A stretch of 7,209 nucleotides of DNA, taken from Clostridia bacterium (GTDB lineage: Bacteria; Bacillota; Clostridia; Oscillospirales; Acutalibacteraceae). This document shows positions 6,595 through 7,209 of this stretch, one piece after another (the stretch's first letter is position 1; the number at the start of each line of letters is the position of its first letter). Made by a program: the position numbers and the translations under genes. The stretch covers positions 1 to 7,209 of the forward strand of contig JAFYJR010000114.1 of NCBI GenBank assembly GCA_017538005.1, written 5' to 3'. The notes beneath the pieces were generated by a model. The model saw only the letters and a list, made by a program, of their open reading frames with translations. It was not told where the DNA came from and searched no databases.

Positions 6595-6721
6595 CTGTAA
6601 ACGAGACGAGTTTTCAGGCAAAAAACAGTATATAAGCACAGAACGGGTAAAATAGCTCAAATAGCCGTAAAAAGCATAAAAATATGCTTACAAGGGTGTT
6701 ATTTGCCGTTTTTTGTCCCCT

Positions 6722-6753
6722 AAATTATACAAAATTTTTATTTTGTATAATTT
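6722..6753. repeat. Perfect 13-bp inverted repeat with 6-bp spacer
   Basis: AAATTATACAAAA (6722-6734) and TTTTGTATAATTT (6741-6753) are exact reverse complements around TTTTTA (6735-6740). The two-arm, 6-bp-centre layout resembles a Xer recombination core. It also fits an operator for a dimeric regulator: it ends 18 bp before the -35 box of the lipase promoter. A TATAAT lies in each arm on opposite strands, but neither has a matching -35. Confidence 0.75.
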
Positions 6754-6771
6754 TATCACAAAAGATACAGG

Positions 6772-6800
6772 TTGTAAAGCATTAACTTCCCCATTATAAT
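6772..6800 (+). promoter_or_regulatory. Predicted lipase promoter
   Basis: TTGTAA (6772-6777) and a perfect TATAAT (6795-6800) are exactly 17 nt apart. The start point would be near 6807, about 27 nt before the TTG start codon, with the ribosome site between. Confidence 0.75.
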
Positions 6801-6821
6801 ATTTTTGTAAATTTTTAATTC

Positions 6822-6826
6822 GGAGG
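6822..6826 (+). promoter_or_regulatory. Ribosome binding site supporting a TTG start for the lipase
   Basis: GGAGG lies 7 nt before TTG 6834-6836. An in-frame TAA at 6816-6818 closes the frame upstream, and the next ATG (6876) falls inside the conserved HGMLG motif, so TTG is the only sensible start. Confidence 0.85.
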
Positions 6827-6833
6827 TGTTACT

Positions 6834-7209
6834 TTGAAAACAGTAACAAATTATCCTTATGTCCTCGTCCACGGAATGCTCGGATACGGCAGCGACGAGA
6901 ACATGAACAAGATTGCTCCTTACTGGGGCATGCTTTCGGGAAGTCTCCAGCAGTATCTTACGGATCAGGGCTTTGAGGTTTATACTCCGTCTGTCGGAAA
7001 ATACTCCAGCGCCTGGGACAGAGCATGTGAGCTCTATGCGCAGCTTGTCGGCGGTACAGTTGACTACGGTGTCGCCCACTCAAAGAAATACGGTCACAAG
7101 CGTTTCGGCAGAACTTTCAGCAAGCCGATATTCGAAGGCTGGGGTCCTGACAAGAAAGTCAACCTTGTCGGCCATTCTTTCGGCGGCGCGACGATAAGAC
7201 TTCTGGCCA
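6834..7209 (+). CDS. Lipase of the staphylococcal/Geobacillus (family I.5) type, 5' part
   Basis: Predicted alpha/beta-hydrolase acting on carboxyl esters such as acylglycerols. The frame runs to the window end, giving 125 residues of a protein normally near 400. The oxyanion-hole segment VLVHGMLGYG is at 10-19. WDRACELYAQL (61-71), TVDYG (75-79), AHSKKYGHKRFGRTF (81-95) and the nucleophile elbow GHSFGG (113-118, Ser115) follow. Asp62, His82 and His88 match three of the four zinc ligands known in Geobacillus lipases; the fourth ligand and the rest of the catalytic triad lie beyond the window. Secreted family members carry a signal peptide, but here the mature-like domain starts at once after the TTG start, with no hydrophobic leader, so the enzyme appears cytoplasmic or exported by another route. 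It is transcribed divergently from the recombinase, from its own promoter. Confidence 0.9.
   Translation, partial: MKTVTNYPYVLVHGMLGYGSDENMNKIAPYWGMLSGSLQQYLTDQGFEVYTPSVGKYSSAWDRACELYAQLVGGTVDYGVAHSKKYGHKRFGRTFSKPIFEGWGPDKKVNLVGHSFGGATIRLLA

Larger units (their letters stand above)
6474..6833. other. 360-bp AT-rich divergent intergenic region
   Basis: This is the longest gene-free stretch. It holds the recombinase leader with an imperfect direct repeat (6522-6545 and 6571-6594), an 8-bp inverted pair CTGAAAAA/TTTTTCAG (6528-6535, 6552-6559), and a 9-bp tandem near-repeat beginning AAATAGC (6650-6658, 6659-6667). There is also a small hairpin, AAGCATA/TATGCTT around AAAA (6672-6689), whose minus-strand side is followed by a short T run. 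The strong inverted repeat at 6722-6753 and the lipase promoter at 6772-6800 complete it. I found no convincing minus-strand promoter for the recombinase, no recognisable riboswitch and no plausible small gene. Confidence 0.7.

Noticed and set aside
6619..6715. Inverted pair CAAAAAAC (6619-6626) and GTTTTTTG (6708-6715)
   Set aside because: Homopolymer-based match with an 81-nt gap in AT-rich DNA; expected by chance.
6756..7079. 107-residue minus-strand open frame over the lipase start
   Set aside because: It overlaps the conserved lipase coding sequence and promoter, has no family features and would remove a well supported gene.
6913..7197. 94-residue plus-strand frame inside the lipase
   Set aside because: Out of frame with the lipase motifs (VLVHG, GHSFGG), which are continuous in the TTG-started frame.

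Overview
The window looks like a stretch of ordinary chromosome from a low-to-moderate GC Clostridia species, probably a gut Oscillospiraceae/Ruminococcaceae-type Firmicute. This is inferred from several things: strong AGGAGG-type ribosome binding sites, TTG start use, AT-rich intergenic regions with sigma-A-like promoters, a pyrophosphate-type phosphofructokinase, an ECF folate transporter S component, and a 337-residue Xer-like recombinase of a form I associate with Clostridia. No rRNA, tRNA, CRISPR array, insertion sequence or phage gene was seen.

Layout. (1) 1-399 (+): 3' part of a FolT-like ECF transporter S component. It converges at a bidirectional terminator (398-433) on a minus-strand pair, asd (aspartate-semialdehyde dehydrogenase, 1677-2759) followed 14 nt later by a PPi-type 6-phosphofructokinase (436-1662). 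(2) 2760-2825: a short divergent control region in which the asd and queA promoters overlap face to face. (3) 2826-5442 (+): queA, tgt and yajC, the classical queuosine/YajC cluster, with a probable extra promoter for yajC inside the end of tgt. Its terminator (5448-5477) is shared with the converging recombinase gene and includes that gene's stop codon. (4) 5460-6473 (-): the Xer-family tyrosine recombinase. (5) 6474-6833: a 360-bp AT-rich divergent intergenic region with a 24-bp imperfect direct repeat, a perfect 13-bp inverted repeat around a 6-bp spacer, and a good promoter. (6) 6834-7209 (+): the 5' part of a leaderless lipase of the staphylococcal/Geobacillus (family I.5) type, cut by the window end.

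How the genes fit together. QueA and Tgt are successive steps of tRNA queuosine modification: Tgt inserts preQ1 at position 34 and QueA converts it to epoxyqueuosine. YajC is the Sec-translocon accessory protein often encoded behind them. Asd feeds the Lys/Thr/Met/diaminopimelate branch, and the phosphofructokinase runs reversible glycolysis with pyrophosphate; their shared operon is physical, with no known direct biochemical link. I found no clear evidence of an undescribed multi-gene system. The most interesting parts are non-coding: the overlapping asd/queA promoters and the Xer-site-like inverted repeat between the recombinase and the lipase.
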